A stretch of DNA of 64,000 bases from Paenibacillus sp. FSL K6-1330 (GCF_037976825.1 NZ_CP150269.1:703001-767000), one strand, 5' to 3'. Shown: positions 42,083 through 51,686, numbered from the stretch's first letter. Made by a program: numbers and translations. Notes: generated by a model from the letters alone, not told the origin.

Positions 42083-43621
42083 ATGAGTCCAACTCCAGCA
42101 GATCATCTGTGGATTCGACTCGCCATAATATATGCATTCATTCAGATAATGATCGCTCTGTGGATGCCTGATGCTTTATCGCTTCAGCGTGTACTAGTCA
42201 TTATTTCTCCTGCAGCCGCTTCCGTTTATTTAATGCGGATCCGTCGGCGTTTTGAGGTTCATCTTCGCAGGTTTTGGCTTATTGTGAGTCTCGGATTGAT
42301 GGGGGAGGCAGTGGCCCGAACCCTCCACGCATGCAATATCTGGTTTGGAAAAGAGAACGCTTTCCTGCCAGTTCTAACCCATTTGTTCTGGGGGCTCGAA
42401 CTTATCCTGTTCGCAAGTTCTCTCATTTATTTATTCCGGCATGTTCAGGGTTCGTTTCGGGGGCTGCGGTTTATGCTGGATATCCTGATTGTTGGCATAG
42501 CGGTCATGACGGTAGGATGGGAATATTTCATCAAGCCTGAGCTTCAGGGTCTGGTCCATGAGGCAGTATGGGGAAACCTTTGGGTGGACATGCTGTATCC
42601 ACTGTGCGCAATGGTACTTATTTTTTTTACACTGGTGTTGTATTTTAATACCGGACAGTTAAGGAAATGGGCGGCCATCCTGTTATGTCTTGGCGGAAGT
42701 ACATTTATTGCCGGAGATGTTCTGTACATCTATCTCGTTGATCTTTTGGATATCGAGGTTCGCTCCTACCTGTATCCACTCTATACGTTATCGGTATTTT
42801 TCATTAGTTTCGCAGGCGGACAGTCCGCTCCTGAAACCCGTAATCCATCTGTTGGCGAGCGGGAGCCTCGTTCAACCGGAAACCTGATCGTAAGGTACCT
42901 GCTTCCCTACAGCGTGCTCGGCGGGATGTTTGCCCTTATGGCGCAGCATTTTGGAGGGTGGACTGGACTGTTTACCGGCCTTTCCCTGTGCGTTATCCTG
43001 ATCTTGTTCAGGCAGATTTTGATCCAGTTCGAGAACGACCGCTTGTTGGACCGACTGCATGAAAGTCTGATGCAGAGTGAATCCCTGGCACATCGCGATG
43101 ATCTTACGGGGCTGTATAATCGTCGTTATTTTAATGCAAGGCTGTCAAGTTCGCTGAAGGAGGCGGACCGCACAGGTTCCCGTGTAGGCTTGCTGTATAT
43201 GGATATGAATCGTTTCAAACGAGTCAATGACCGATACGGCCACCGTGCCGGCGATTTGTTGATACGAAAGGTTGCAGACCGGCTTCAATCACTCGAATCC
43301 AAGGGAGTTTTGGTTTCCCGTTTAGGAGGAGACGAATTCACAGTCATGATCCATCCGGCCGGTGATGATCAGGAGCTGATCTGGATGGCGGAGGAGATCT
43401 GGACGATGCTTAGTGAGCCGTACGAGCTGGAAGGGCATGAGGTCCGAACCACGCCGAGTATCGGTATTGCGGTTTATCCAGATCATGCCAGAAATGACCA
43501 GGAGCTGATTGGTCGTGCGGATGCAGCGATGTATGCGGCGAAGGAACGGAACGCCCCCTGGCATTTTGATGTAGAGCGGACGATGCTGCTGCAGCTTTTG
43601 GATCAAAAGGTGAGTAGATGA
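42083..43621 (+). CDS. Membrane diguanylate cyclase (GGDEF)
   Basis: 512 residues from the ATG at 42083 (GAGGAGG 7 nt upstream; an ATG at 42077 is too close). About nine N-terminal membrane helices form a sensory domain. The C-terminal GGDEF domain has 'HRDDLTGLYNRRYF', 'MDMNRFKRVNDRYGHRAGD' and 'RLGGDEFTVM', so the catalytic loop is intact; the RxxD allosteric I-site is missing. Predicted to make cyclic di-GMP from two GTP. An EAL-domain gene follows 205 bp downstream on the same strand. Confidence 0.92.
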   Translation: MSPTPADHLWIRLAIIYAFIQIMIALWMPDALSLQRVLVIISPAAASVYLMRIRRRFEVHLRRFWLIVSLGLMGEAVARTLHACNIWFGKENAFLPVLTHLFWGLELILFASSLIYLFRHVQGSFRGLRFMLDILIVGIAVMTVGWEYFIKPELQGLVHEAVWGNLWVDMLYPLCAMVLIFFTLVLYFNTGQLRKWAAILLCLGGSTFIAGDVLYIYLVDLLDIEVRSYLYPLYTLSVFFISFAGGQSAPETRNPSVGEREPRSTGNLIVRYLLPYSVLGGMFALMAQHFGGWTGLFTGLSLCVILILFRQILIQFENDRLLDRLHESLMQSESLAHRDDLTGLYNRRYFNARLSSSLKEADRTGSRVGLLYMDMNRFKRVNDRYGHRAGDLLIRKVADRLQSLESKGVLVSRLGGDEFTVMIHPAGDDQELIWMAEEIWTMLSEPYELEGHEVRTTPSIGIAVYPDHARNDQELIGRADAAMYAAKERNAPWHFDVERTMLLQLLDQKVSR

Positions 43622-43826
43622 ATGTATGACCATAGTATCGACAACAGGTTGTTAAAAGCAATATAAGTCGATTTTTGTAGAATTTGATGCAATCATTGCA
43701 CGAATCTTGCGCATTTCTCTTAAAATAGGTCATAACTTCGATATAAAATCCATAAAATGCAAAGAAATCATATTCAAAATGCCGATAAGAAGCATAGTGA
43801 GAGCTAGCTTGCCAAGGAGGACGAAC

Positions 43827-44861
43827 ATGATTTGCGACAATTGCAGCACCTTTGAACCGATTGAGGACCAGGGGACCATTCATATGAAGCCTGCAAGTGG
43901 TGAGCTTATTCAGTTGCTGGCAGTGAACGGCTACACGGTACAAGAGAACAATGAGGGTTGTGCTGTGAACTACAAGGTACGTGCGGACCTGATCTCTATG
44001 ATGAAGTGTCTGCAGCCCCTTCCGCTGAAGATTCGTCAAGAGCTGTCCTTCTGTGTTACCGGTGGAGAAGCTCCGCAAATCCGGCATTCGTGGACCCCTA
44101 TGCAGAAGTTCGAACTGCAGATGGAGCATTACGATATGGTGAGTATCATTTTACATAAGCAGTTTACGAGCTACATGCAGCCCATCGTGGATACATCCGA
44201 GCAGATCGTGGCCTACGAATTTCTCCTTCGTCCGGTAGAGTGGGGAGCCAGATTCCAGCCGTATGAGCTGTTTGAGACAGCCCGTAAAACCGGATTGCAT
44301 GCATTTCTGGACCGGGCAGCACGAACCAGTGCCATTGAGACCAGTGCCGAGTGGCTTCCTATCGGCGTGAAGCGATTCGTGAACTTCCTGCCATCCTCCA
44401 TATATGATGCGGAGATGTGTCTAAGCCACACCTTTAATACCATAGACAGGCTCCATCTGGATCCGAGGGATTTCGTATTTGAGGTCGTGGAAACCGAGAA
44501 GATTGATGATGTTAAGCATTTGCAATCGATTTTCGAGGTTTATCGCAGTCATGGAATCTCGGTAGCCATGGATGACGTCGGCGCAGGGTATTCCACATTG
44601 GAACAGATGATTAAGCTTAAGCCGGATTATGTAAAGATCGACCGGAGTCTGATCGACCATTGCGATCGTAATCCCGCCCAGCAGAAGCAGCTCAAAATGA
44701 TCACCAACATGGCTCATGATTTTGGGGCCATGGTGCTGGCTGAAGGCATTGAGAGACGGGAGGAGTTTCATTTTTGCCGAGAAATCGGGATCGAGCTCTC
44801 GCAGGGGTATTTGTTTGGGAAGCCATCTGAACGGCCTCCGCGTGACCTCATTCTCAACTAA
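43827..44861 (+). CDS. EAL-domain cyclic di-GMP phosphodiesterase with N-terminal Cys pair
   Basis: 344 residues from the ATG at 43827 (AAGGAGG upstream); earlier in-frame starts lack a site. The first residues 'MICDNCSTFE' hold a CxxC pair, then about 100 residues of unknown fold, then the EAL domain: 'YEFLLRP' (EAL as EFL), 'FVNFLPSSI', 'VFEVVETE', 'AMDDVGAGYST', 'DYVKIDRSLI', 'LAEGIE' and 'SQGYLFGKP'. The key metal and Lys/Glu residues are present, so hydrolysis of c-di-GMP to pGpG is plausible. It may oppose the GGDEF protein just upstream. Confidence 0.88.
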   Translation: MICDNCSTFEPIEDQGTIHMKPASGELIQLLAVNGYTVQENNEGCAVNYKVRADLISMMKCLQPLPLKIRQELSFCVTGGEAPQIRHSWTPMQKFELQMEHYDMVSIILHKQFTSYMQPIVDTSEQIVAYEFLLRPVEWGARFQPYELFETARKTGLHAFLDRAARTSAIETSAEWLPIGVKRFVNFLPSSIYDAEMCLSHTFNTIDRLHLDPRDFVFEVVETEKIDDVKHLQSIFEVYRSHGISVAMDDVGAGYSTLEQMIKLKPDYVKIDRSLIDHCDRNPAQQKQLKMITNMAHDFGAMVLAEGIERREEFHFCREIGIELSQGYLFGKPSERPPRDLILN

Positions 44862-44980
44862 TCTATTCATAGCATACATAATCGGCAATTCCCCCGCCAT
44901 CTTGATGCGGAGCTTTGGCATCTGATTGCCGCAGCCTTTGGCTGAGTTCAGACAATACAGATGCTTGGCATGGATGAAGA

Positions 44981-45026
44981 CGGGTCCTTCAAGAAGGAGT
45001 AATGATGATGTCTGAAGGCCCGTTTT
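44981..45026 (+). terminator. Terminator of the EAL gene
   Basis: CGGGTCCTTCA (44981-44991) and TGAAGGCCCG (45012-45021) followed by TTTT. Confidence 0.6.
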
Positions 45027-45030
45027 CTGT

Positions 45031-45074
45031 AAAAACAAGAGCCCTGGAGTGTTCTCCAGGGCTCTTGTTTTTAT
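45031..45074. terminator. Bidirectional terminator between EAL and maltose phosphorylase genes
   Basis: AAACAAGAGCCCTGGAG and CTCCAGGGCTCTTGTTT form a perfect 17-bp stem with a 4-nt loop, with A-rich and T-rich flanks. Confidence 0.85.
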
Positions 45075-45112
45075 ATAGTTCGGGGTAGCCATTGATTGAA
45101 CAAGTTTGCTTG

Positions 45113-47422
45113 TTATCTTGCGGCTGTTACCTCTCCAAATCCGTTGATACTGTATTCCTTGCCATTCACGTTCAGGACAGCCGGCGTATCCGTTTCGTTC
45201 ACGATGATGGTTTCCTTGCCTTTGACGTTGACCTTCAGGCGGGACCCGCGGAACATCACTTTGAAGGAGAAGGAAGACCAGTGGCCTGGAATGAATGGAT
45301 TCAAATGCAATACACCATCCTTCACACGCAAGCCGCCGAAGCCATGCACAACGGACATCCAGGTTCCCGCCATGCTGGTTGTATGACAGCCGTCCTCGGT
45401 ATCGTTGTTGTAGTTGTCCAGATCCAGGCGAGATGTACGGAGGTACATCTCGTACGCCTTCTCCTGGTACCCAAGCTCGCACGCGAGAATGGAGTGTACG
45501 CATGGCGAGAGGGAGGACTCATGTACCGTGAACGGTTCATAGAAGTCGAAGTTGCGTTTTTTCGTAGCCAAGTCGTACTGATCGCCAAGGAAGAACAATC
45601 CTTGCAGCACGTCAGCCTGCTTAATGTATACCGAACGCAGAATGCGGTCCCAGGACCAGTTCTGATTCAGGGGCAGGTGGGCTGGGTCCAATTGCTTCAC
45701 CGGAACAAGCTCCTTGTTGAGGAATCCGTCCTGCTGCAGGAATACGCCGAGCTCCTCATCTATCGGGTAGTACATTTTGCTGATGATATCCTGCCATTTG
45801 GTTGTCTCGACATCCTGCAGCGCAAGCTTCGCCGTAAGCTCGGCATAGCGGGAATTCTCGTTCTCTTTCAAATATTCGAGCACGTCGAGCGTGTATTCCA
45901 TCGTCCAGCTGGCAATCCGGTTTGTGTACCAGTTGTTGTTCACGTTGTTCTCATACTCGTTCGGACCGGTAACGCCGAGCATCATATACTGATCCTTCGC
46001 TGGCACGTAATTCACGCGCTCTTCCCAGAAACGGGAGATTTCCACGAGCACTTCCAGACCGTATTGGCCGAGGTAAGAGAAGTCGCCGGTATAGTTGACA
46101 TAGTTGTAGATGGCATAGGCAATCGCCCCGTTACGGTGAATTTCCTCAAAGGTAATCTCCCACTCGTTATGACACTCTTCGCCGTTCATCGTCACCATAG
46201 GATAGAGAGCGCCTTTGGTAAAGCCGAGCTTCTTGGCGTTTTCCTTCGCTTTTTCCAGGTGCTTATAACGATAAATCAGCAAGTTGCGCGAGATGCTGGC
46301 ATCCGCGGTGCTCAAGTAGAACGGCAGGCAATACGCCTCGGTATCCCAGTAGGTACTGCCGCCGTATTTTTCCCCGGTGAAGCCCTTCGGCCCGATATTC
46401 AGGCGGTCGTCTTCGCCGCTGTAGGTTTGGTTCAGTTGGAAGATGTTAAAGCGGATCGCTTGTTGGGCTGCTACATCGCCTTCAATGACGATATCACTTT
46501 CCTTCCATTTATCGCCCCATGCATCGGCCTGCTCCTTCAGCAGCAACTCAAATCCGGTCCGGGCCGCCGGCTCCAGCACAGCACGTGCAGCATCCACCAA
46601 TTCGCCGAATCCATGATTGCGGGAAGTAACATTAGCCACATATTTATAGATGGCGATGACTTCACCTTCAGACACGGGTATGCCTACGCGGTTCCCCGCA
46701 TATTTCTCTTTCTCCACCAGTTCCGCTTGAAGTTCCAGCTTCTCGCCGTTCTTTAAAATCGCATAAGACATGACGGAGGTTACATGGAAATCGAGCTTCT
46801 TGGTTTTTACAGTCAATGCGGCCGAACCTTGCGCAGCTTCCTTGAATACTTCAAGCCAGAATTTCTCGTCATAGTTGGAGTCCTTGTTCTTCACATCGCC
46901 ATCGAGATAAGGGGTAATCGTAATCTCACCACTGAAATTGAGTGGGGTAACTGCATAACGGATGGCACCAATCTCATGGCGTACGATGCTGACAAAACGA
47001 ACAGCTTCAACCTTGAGTTCTTTGCCGTCTTCCATGACAGCGGTGAAACTGCGGGAAAGGAAGCCTTCCTTCATGTTCAGCTCACGCACAAAATCCTTCA
47101 CCGTGCTCTTGGCTAGATCAAGCGGCGCGCCGTCGATTTCAATGCCGATGCCAATCCAGTTAGTGCTGTTCAGCACTTTGGCGAAATATTCAGGATAACC
47201 GTTCTTCCACCAGCCTACACGGGTTTTATCCGGGTAATACACGCCGGCCATATAACTGCCTTGCAGGGAGGAGCCGCTGTAGGATTCCTCGAAGTTGGCG
47301 CGCTGGCCCATAAATCCATTCCCGATACTGAAGATACTCTCCGAGATCTCATGCGTGTGAGGATCAAAGCCCTCCTCAATAATTGACCATTCATCAAGCT
47401 TTAAATATTGTTTCACAATCAT
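45113..47422 (-). CDS. GH65 maltose phosphorylase
   Basis: 769 residues, full length for GH65 disaccharide phosphorylases. The catalytic acid is the Glu of 'GVTGPNEYENNVNNNWYTN'; 'KGFTGEKYGGSTYWDTEAYC' lines the active site, and 'TVHESSLSPCVHSI' holds the phosphate-binding Ser pair. It converts maltose and phosphate into beta-glucose-1-phosphate and glucose in the cytosol. Maltose, rather than trehalose or kojibiose, is suggested by sequence resemblance and the amylase and beta-phosphoglucomutase nearby. The ribosome site AAAGGAG precedes the ATG; it is 84 bp downstream of the mutase gene on the same strand. Confidence 0.9.
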   Translation of the reverse strand: MIVKQYLKLDEWSIIEEGFDPHTHEISESIFSIGNGFMGQRANFEESYSGSSLQGSYMAGVYYPDKTRVGWWKNGYPEYFAKVLNSTNWIGIGIEIDGAPLDLAKSTVKDFVRELNMKEGFLSRSFTAVMEDGKELKVEAVRFVSIVRHEIGAIRYAVTPLNFSGEITITPYLDGDVKNKDSNYDEKFWLEVFKEAAQGSAALTVKTKKLDFHVTSVMSYAILKNGEKLELQAELVEKEKYAGNRVGIPVSEGEVIAIYKYVANVTSRNHGFGELVDAARAVLEPAARTGFELLLKEQADAWGDKWKESDIVIEGDVAAQQAIRFNIFQLNQTYSGEDDRLNIGPKGFTGEKYGGSTYWDTEAYCLPFYLSTADASISRNLLIYRYKHLEKAKENAKKLGFTKGALYPMVTMNGEECHNEWEITFEEIHRNGAIAYAIYNYVNYTGDFSYLGQYGLEVLVEISRFWEERVNYVPAKDQYMMLGVTGPNEYENNVNNNWYTNRIASWTMEYTLDVLEYLKENENSRYAELTAKLALQDVETTKWQDIISKMYYPIDEELGVFLQQDGFLNKELVPVKQLDPAHLPLNQNWSWDRILRSVYIKQADVLQGLFFLGDQYDLATKKRNFDFYEPFTVHESSLSPCVHSILACELGYQEKAYEMYLRTSRLDLDNYNNDTEDGCHTTSMAGTWMSVVHGFGGLRVKDGVLHLNPFIPGHWSSFSFKVMFRGSRLKVNVKGKETIIVNETDTPAVLNVNGKEYSINGFGEVTAAR

Positions 47423-47506
47423 CGGCTCCTTTGTTTTTAGGAAAAATGGTTGCAGATCTATATGGGATGAAACTACCAGATGCCGTAAGCATGTGTACGC
47501 ATTCGC

Positions 47507-48157
47507 TTACAACTCCTGTAGACGATCCACTGTGAATCCTTCCAGTGAGGGAAGAACGATGTTGGCCCGCCCTAAGGTTTCAGGGGAACCGATGCCGACG
47601 CTGCGCATTCCCGCGCGCGTGGCAGCTTCGATACCGGCTTCAGCATCCTCGAATACGACGCAGGCGTCAGGCCGGGCGCCAAGCTCATGAGCGCCCATCG
47701 TAAATACCTCTGGATCTGGTTTCGCTTGGGCAGTCTTCGTTCCATCGATAATGGCGTCGAAGTAAGGCGTGAGGCCGGTATTGTTCAGGATCAGCATGGC
47801 GTTTTTGCTGGCGGAGCCCAGCGCAACCTTGATGCCGCGGTCCTTCAGCGCTTGGATAAATTCGAGGGCTCCAGGTAAAATCTCGGATTCATCCATGTTG
47901 GAAATATACTCGACATACCAGGCGTTCTTCTTCTCGGCCAGTGCCAGCTTGGCGGCCTCATCCAGCTTCACTCCGCCAACCTCGAGCAGAATATCGAGGG
48001 AGGCCATGCGGCTTACTCCCTTCAGCCGTTCATTGTCCTGCTCCGTGAATTCAAAGCCGAGTTCCCCGGCAAGACGCTTCCAGGCAATGTAGTGATACTT
48101 GGCGGTATCCACCAGAACGCCGTCAAGATCAAATAAACAAGCGGATATGGATGACAT
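47507..48157 (-). CDS. pgmB: Beta-phosphoglucomutase
   Basis: 216 residues from the ATG at 48157 (AAGGAGG 6 nt upstream). HAD-superfamily motifs: I 'FDLDGVLVDTA' with nucleophile Asp and acid/base Asp, II 'GSASKN', III 'KPDPEVF' and IV 'VFEDAEAGIEAA'. The cap has the substrate-specific 'RLKGVSRMASLDILLE' element of beta-PGMs. It converts beta-glucose-1-phosphate from the maltose phosphorylase into glucose-6-phosphate. The upstream CAAACGTTTG operator places it under the adjacent LacI regulator. Confidence 0.93.
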   Translation of the reverse strand: MSSISACLFDLDGVLVDTAKYHYIAWKRLAGELGFEFTEQDNERLKGVSRMASLDILLEVGGVKLDEAAKLALAEKKNAWYVEYISNMDESEILPGALEFIQALKDRGIKVALGSASKNAMLILNNTGLTPYFDAIIDGTKTAQAKPDPEVFTMGAHELGARPDACVVFEDAEAGIEAATRAGMRSVGIGSPETLGRANIVLPSLEGFTVDRLQEL

Positions 48158-48182
48158 GAACATCCTCCTTAACGAATTAGTG

Positions 48183-48192
48183 CAAACGTTTG
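48183..48192. promoter_or_regulatory. LacI/MalR-type operator before pgmB
   Basis: CAAACGTTTG, a 10-bp perfect palindrome within TGCAAACGTTTGAA, 26 bp before the pgmB start. Confidence 0.65.
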
Positions 48193-48306
48193 AACCAAGC
48201 TGCAAAAATAAAGGAAGCATCACGATGCTTCTTTATTTTGAAATACTTCGTGTATCTTTCGCATTTTGGAAACACATTGTGTATCTTCCGCGATTCGATC
48301 CGGACC

Positions 48307-49341
48307 TTAAGATTTCGGCAGCGAAAACATCGAGGATTCGCGGATCATCAACCGGTGCGGAATGATATAACGGTGCGGCAGTATCGTGTTGTCATCGTTT
48401 CGAATGGTCTGGATCAGCGCTTGGGAAGCGGTATAACCCAGGTTATAAATCCCGATGTCCACACTGCTCAGCGGCGGGGTCGATAGTTCGGTCAAAGAGA
48501 TATTGTTGAAACTGATAATGGATACATCTTCGGGTACCTTATACCCCAGCTCGTGCAGTCCCCGAAGCACGCCGAAAGATACAATATCATCAACAATGAC
48601 AAGCGCCGTCGGACGTTCAGGCAGGTTCATGAAAAAGGACATGGCGCGATAGCCGCTCTCCTGAAGGAACTCGCCTTCCACAATCCACTCTTTTCTCATC
48701 TCCAGACCCGCATCGGCAAGCGCTTTGCCATAGCCTTTCATCCGGTCCTGAGATACGATCAGGTTTGGCGGGCCGCTGACAAAGCCAATCCGTTGATGTC
48801 CAAGGGAGATTAGATGCTTGGTTGCATCATAGGCAGCCTGCACATTATCGGTATCGACGGATAACAGATCCGGGTATTTCTCGCTCCGGCCGACAAGCAC
48901 GAACGGATAGTTGTTGGACTTGAGAAAATCAACCACCTTATCGTCCTGCCTGGAGTATAGCAAAATGGCGCCGTCGACGCGGCGACCGTTAAGCAGCCGG
49001 GATACGGCTTCGACCTCTTCCTTCTCGTTGCCGCCCGAACTGAGAACGACGTCGTATCCGGAGCGGTTCGCTTGGGTGACGATACCGCGGATCAGTTCCA
49101 TGAAGAATAAGTTGAGGAACAATTCCTCCGCAGGTTTCGGCAGAATGACACATATGCTTTCCGTCGTTTTGGAAACAAGGCTCTTGGCCATAATATTGGG
49201 ATGGTAGCCCATTTCCTCCATGATCTCTTTCACCTTACGCGAGGTTTCGCGGCTGATTCTAGGATGATTGGAAAGCACCCGCGAGACGGTGGAGGGGGAT
49301 ACGCCCGCTCGTTTTGCGACATCTTTAATCGTTACAGACAT
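48307..49341 (-). CDS. LacI family regulator of the maltose module (MalR-like)
   Basis: 344 residues. The helix-turn-helix and hinge 'VTIKDVAKRAGVSPSTVSRV' and 'NHPRISRETSRKVKEIMEEM' are canonical, followed by the sugar-binding-like core ('VDGAILLYSRQDDKVVDFL', 'LGHQRIGFVSGPPNL', 'VSIISFNNISLTELSTPP'). It lies between pgmB and the divergent amylase gene, and CAAACG-type palindromes precede pgmB, this gene and the amylase gene, so it is the probable repressor of all three. The inducer is probably maltose or a related sugar. Confidence 0.92.
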   Translation of the reverse strand: MSVTIKDVAKRAGVSPSTVSRVLSNHPRISRETSRKVKEIMEEMGYHPNIMAKSLVSKTTESICVILPKPAEELFLNLFFMELIRGIVTQANRSGYDVVLSSGGNEKEEVEAVSRLLNGRRVDGAILLYSRQDDKVVDFLKSNNYPFVLVGRSEKYPDLLSVDTDNVQAAYDATKHLISLGHQRIGFVSGPPNLIVSQDRMKGYGKALADAGLEMRKEWIVEGEFLQESGYRAMSFFMNLPERPTALVIVDDIVSFGVLRGLHELGYKVPEDVSIISFNNISLTELSTPPLSSVDIGIYNLGYTASQALIQTIRNDDNTILPHRYIIPHRLMIRESSMFSLPKS

Positions 49342-49957
49342 AATAGGACCTCCAGTGGAACCGTTTGCGTTTTTTTGAAAATAAGAAAGCGACTACTGGA
49401 GTTCTCTCTTGCTTCAGAAGAGTAACTTCCGCTAATCGCGGACCGTTCTGCTTTATTTAATTGTGGGTCTGTCAGGCCCTGAGTATACATGATACCTATT
49501 GATCTAAAGCCATATTGATCCTGTAAGTTAAACGGTTTCACACTGCTATATTAACGTTAATCGATAGGCTTGTAAATACGTATCCAAGTCAGTCCAGCGC
49601 AATTATTTCACAAATGCATCAAAAAAGAAGCAAGGGTTAGAAAACTGGAGAAAGGCCGGTATTATGGCCAGAAAAGTCCGGAAAACAACTTAAAACGGCA
49701 TTGTGCAAACGATTTAACAAAACAAAGAAGTGAGTTATGATATGGATGGATAAAAATGGGCCACCTATCGGAAGAACAAGATGGAATTCAAGTTGTACCA
49801 CGAAATGTAACCGTTTTACTGGAAAACACTAGTGGCTTTAAATACAAACGTTTGCGCTTTCTCGGAATGCTGTAGAGATATGAAGAGATACATTTGAATA
49901 CATAAATGCAGTAACTGGATGAACTTCTGCTGCTGCAGCGAACAGGAGGTAAATAAT
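49342..49957. promoter_or_regulatory. 616-bp divergent control region with several CAAACG-type operators
   Basis: Gene-free DNA between lacI and the amylase gene. Operator-like sites: AACCGTTTGCGTT at 49359-49371 next to the lacI start; TTAAACGGTTTCA at 49528-49540; TTAACGTTAA at 49551-49560; TGCAAACGATTTAAC at 49704-49718; AACCGTTTTAC at about 49809; and CAAACGTTTG (within ACAAACGTTTGCGC) at 49846-49855 near the amylase start. The repetition suggests cooperative or looping repression of both genes. No small gene was found. Confidence 0.65.
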
Positions 49958-51655
49958 GTGATACGTTTTACATGGGGAAAACGCAGAGCTCTGCCTATAT
50001 GGCTTGCCGCCATTACGCTTACCGGAAGTCTGCTGGCAGGCTGTAGCGGTACAGCGGCTCCACCGCAAGAGGAGGCCAAGCCGCCAGCGGCGCCGGAAAC
50101 GAAAGAGTCGGATCCGAAAGCGCCTGCAACAGTGGAGACAGGGGAGGTGGATGAGCAGCCCTCCGACGTCTATTATGAAATTTTCGTGCGCTCATTCTAT
50201 GATTCCGATGGGGATGGGATCGGTGATTTACAAGGCGTCATTGAGAAGCTGGATTATCTAAATGACGGAAATCCGGACACTACTGACGATCTTGGCGTGA
50301 CGGGGATTTGGTTGATGCCGATCAATCCTTCGCCAAGCTATCACGGCTATGACGTGACCGACTATCGTTCCATCCATCCGGAGTACGGGACGCTTGATGA
50401 CTTCAAGACGCTGCTTGCTGAAGCGGATAAGCGCGGGATCAAAATTATTATGGATTTGGTAGTCAATCACACAAGCACGGAGCATGCCTGGTTTAAGCAG
50501 GCTGCGAAAGACAAAGCTTCGGCGACCCGCGATTGGTACATCTGGGCCGAGGATCGAGGGAAGACCCCTTCGGGGGCCAGCGCGGCCGGCAGCGGCTCGC
50601 CTTGGCATGAGATGAACGGTGCCCATTACATGGGCACGTTCTGGGGGGGAATGCCCGATCTAAACTTCGATCATCCCAAGGTCCGCGAGGAGATGAAGGA
50701 TATCGGGAAGTTCTGGCTGGAGCTCGGTGTCGATGGATTCCGGATCGATGCAGCCAAACATATTTATGAGGATCTGATGTCCGATAAGGGCGAGGCAACC
50801 ACGGCCAAGAATACGGCCTGGTGGCAGGAATTCCGCGCCAGCATGAATGAGGTGAACCCGGACGCTTATATCGTAGGTGAGATTTGGGATAATTCCGCAG
50901 CGGTCATTGCCCCGTATCTCGATAAAGCGTTTGATTCCGGGTTCAATTTTAGCCTGGGCGAGAGCATCATCGGTGCTGCGATGAACGAGACGGATAACAA
51001 CCTGGCCTTCACCCTGGAGCGGACTTATGGTTTGTTCAGCCAGGTATCAGGCGGCCAGTTTACGGATGCCGCATTCTTGACGAATCATGACATGAACCGT
51101 GTCATGTCGCAGCTGAAGGGCGATGAGAACCACGCCAAGATGGCCGCCGGCATTCTGTTGACCATGCCGGGCAATCCATTTATCTATTACGGAGAAGAGA
51201 TCGGGATGAAGGGAGCGAAGCCGGACGAACAAATCCGCGAGCCGATGATCTGGTCCAATACGGGCAGCGATAAGGGTCAGGCGACCTGGGAGCCGCTTAA
51301 GCATAACCGGGGCGATCAGGTACAGGGCGTGGAGCAACAGACGGGCGACCCGGATTCTCTGTTATCCCGGTACCGCACGTTGATCCGCTGGCGGAATGAT
51401 ATGCCTGCGCTGAACAGCGGCACGATCGAATCCTATGCTTCCGGCAATGGGCAGGTGATGGCTTATATCCGCCGTACCCAGGACAACAAAGCCCTTGTTG
51501 TCCATAACCTGTCAGGCGAAGAGCAGACGGTCGATTTGGCGGCAAAGAGCGGGGAATCGCCATTCCAATCCTTGTCGAAAACAACGGATGATAGAGCGAC
51601 AATAAACGGCAGCAGCTTAACGTTGCCGCCTTATACGACCGTCATATTGGAGTAG
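49958..51655 (+). CDS. Surface lipoprotein alpha-amylase family enzyme (GH13)
   Basis: 565 residues from the GTG at 49958 (AGGAGG 8 nt upstream). The signal peptide ends in LLAGC, so the enzyme is lipid-anchored outside the membrane. A Pro/Ala/Glu-rich linker precedes the barrel. GH13 regions: I 'DLVVNH', II 'GFRIDAAKH' (nucleophile Asp), III 'VGEIWDN' (acid Glu), IV 'FLTNHDMN'; also 'YEIFVRSFYDSDGDGIGDL', a calcium-site-like loop. It resembles the GH13_36 intermediate group, which trims starch and maltodextrins to maltose. Divergent from lacI and operator-controlled; it supplies substrate for the maltose phosphorylase. Confidence 0.9.
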   Translation: MIRFTWGKRRALPIWLAAITLTGSLLAGCSGTAAPPQEEAKPPAAPETKESDPKAPATVETGEVDEQPSDVYYEIFVRSFYDSDGDGIGDLQGVIEKLDYLNDGNPDTTDDLGVTGIWLMPINPSPSYHGYDVTDYRSIHPEYGTLDDFKTLLAEADKRGIKIIMDLVVNHTSTEHAWFKQAAKDKASATRDWYIWAEDRGKTPSGASAAGSGSPWHEMNGAHYMGTFWGGMPDLNFDHPKVREEMKDIGKFWLELGVDGFRIDAAKHIYEDLMSDKGEATTAKNTAWWQEFRASMNEVNPDAYIVGEIWDNSAAVIAPYLDKAFDSGFNFSLGESIIGAAMNETDNNLAFTLERTYGLFSQVSGGQFTDAAFLTNHDMNRVMSQLKGDENHAKMAAGILLTMPGNPFIYYGEEIGMKGAKPDEQIREPMIWSNTGSDKGQATWEPLKHNRGDQVQGVEQQTGDPDSLLSRYRTLIRWRNDMPALNSGTIESYASGNGQVMAYIRRTQDNKALVVHNLSGEEQTVDLAAKSGESPFQSLSKTTDDRATINGSSLTLPPYTTVILE

Positions 51656-51686
51656 GTCGCAGCTTGTCTATTGCAGTGGAACACCC

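Noticed and set aside
44421..45503. 360-codon minus-strand frame bridging the EAL and maltose phosphorylase genes
   Set aside because: Overlaps two well-supported genes and a strong terminator; no family match.
45092..46756. 554-codon open frame on the plus strand
   Set aside because: Fully antisense to the maltose phosphorylase gene; no ribosome site and no recognisable domain.
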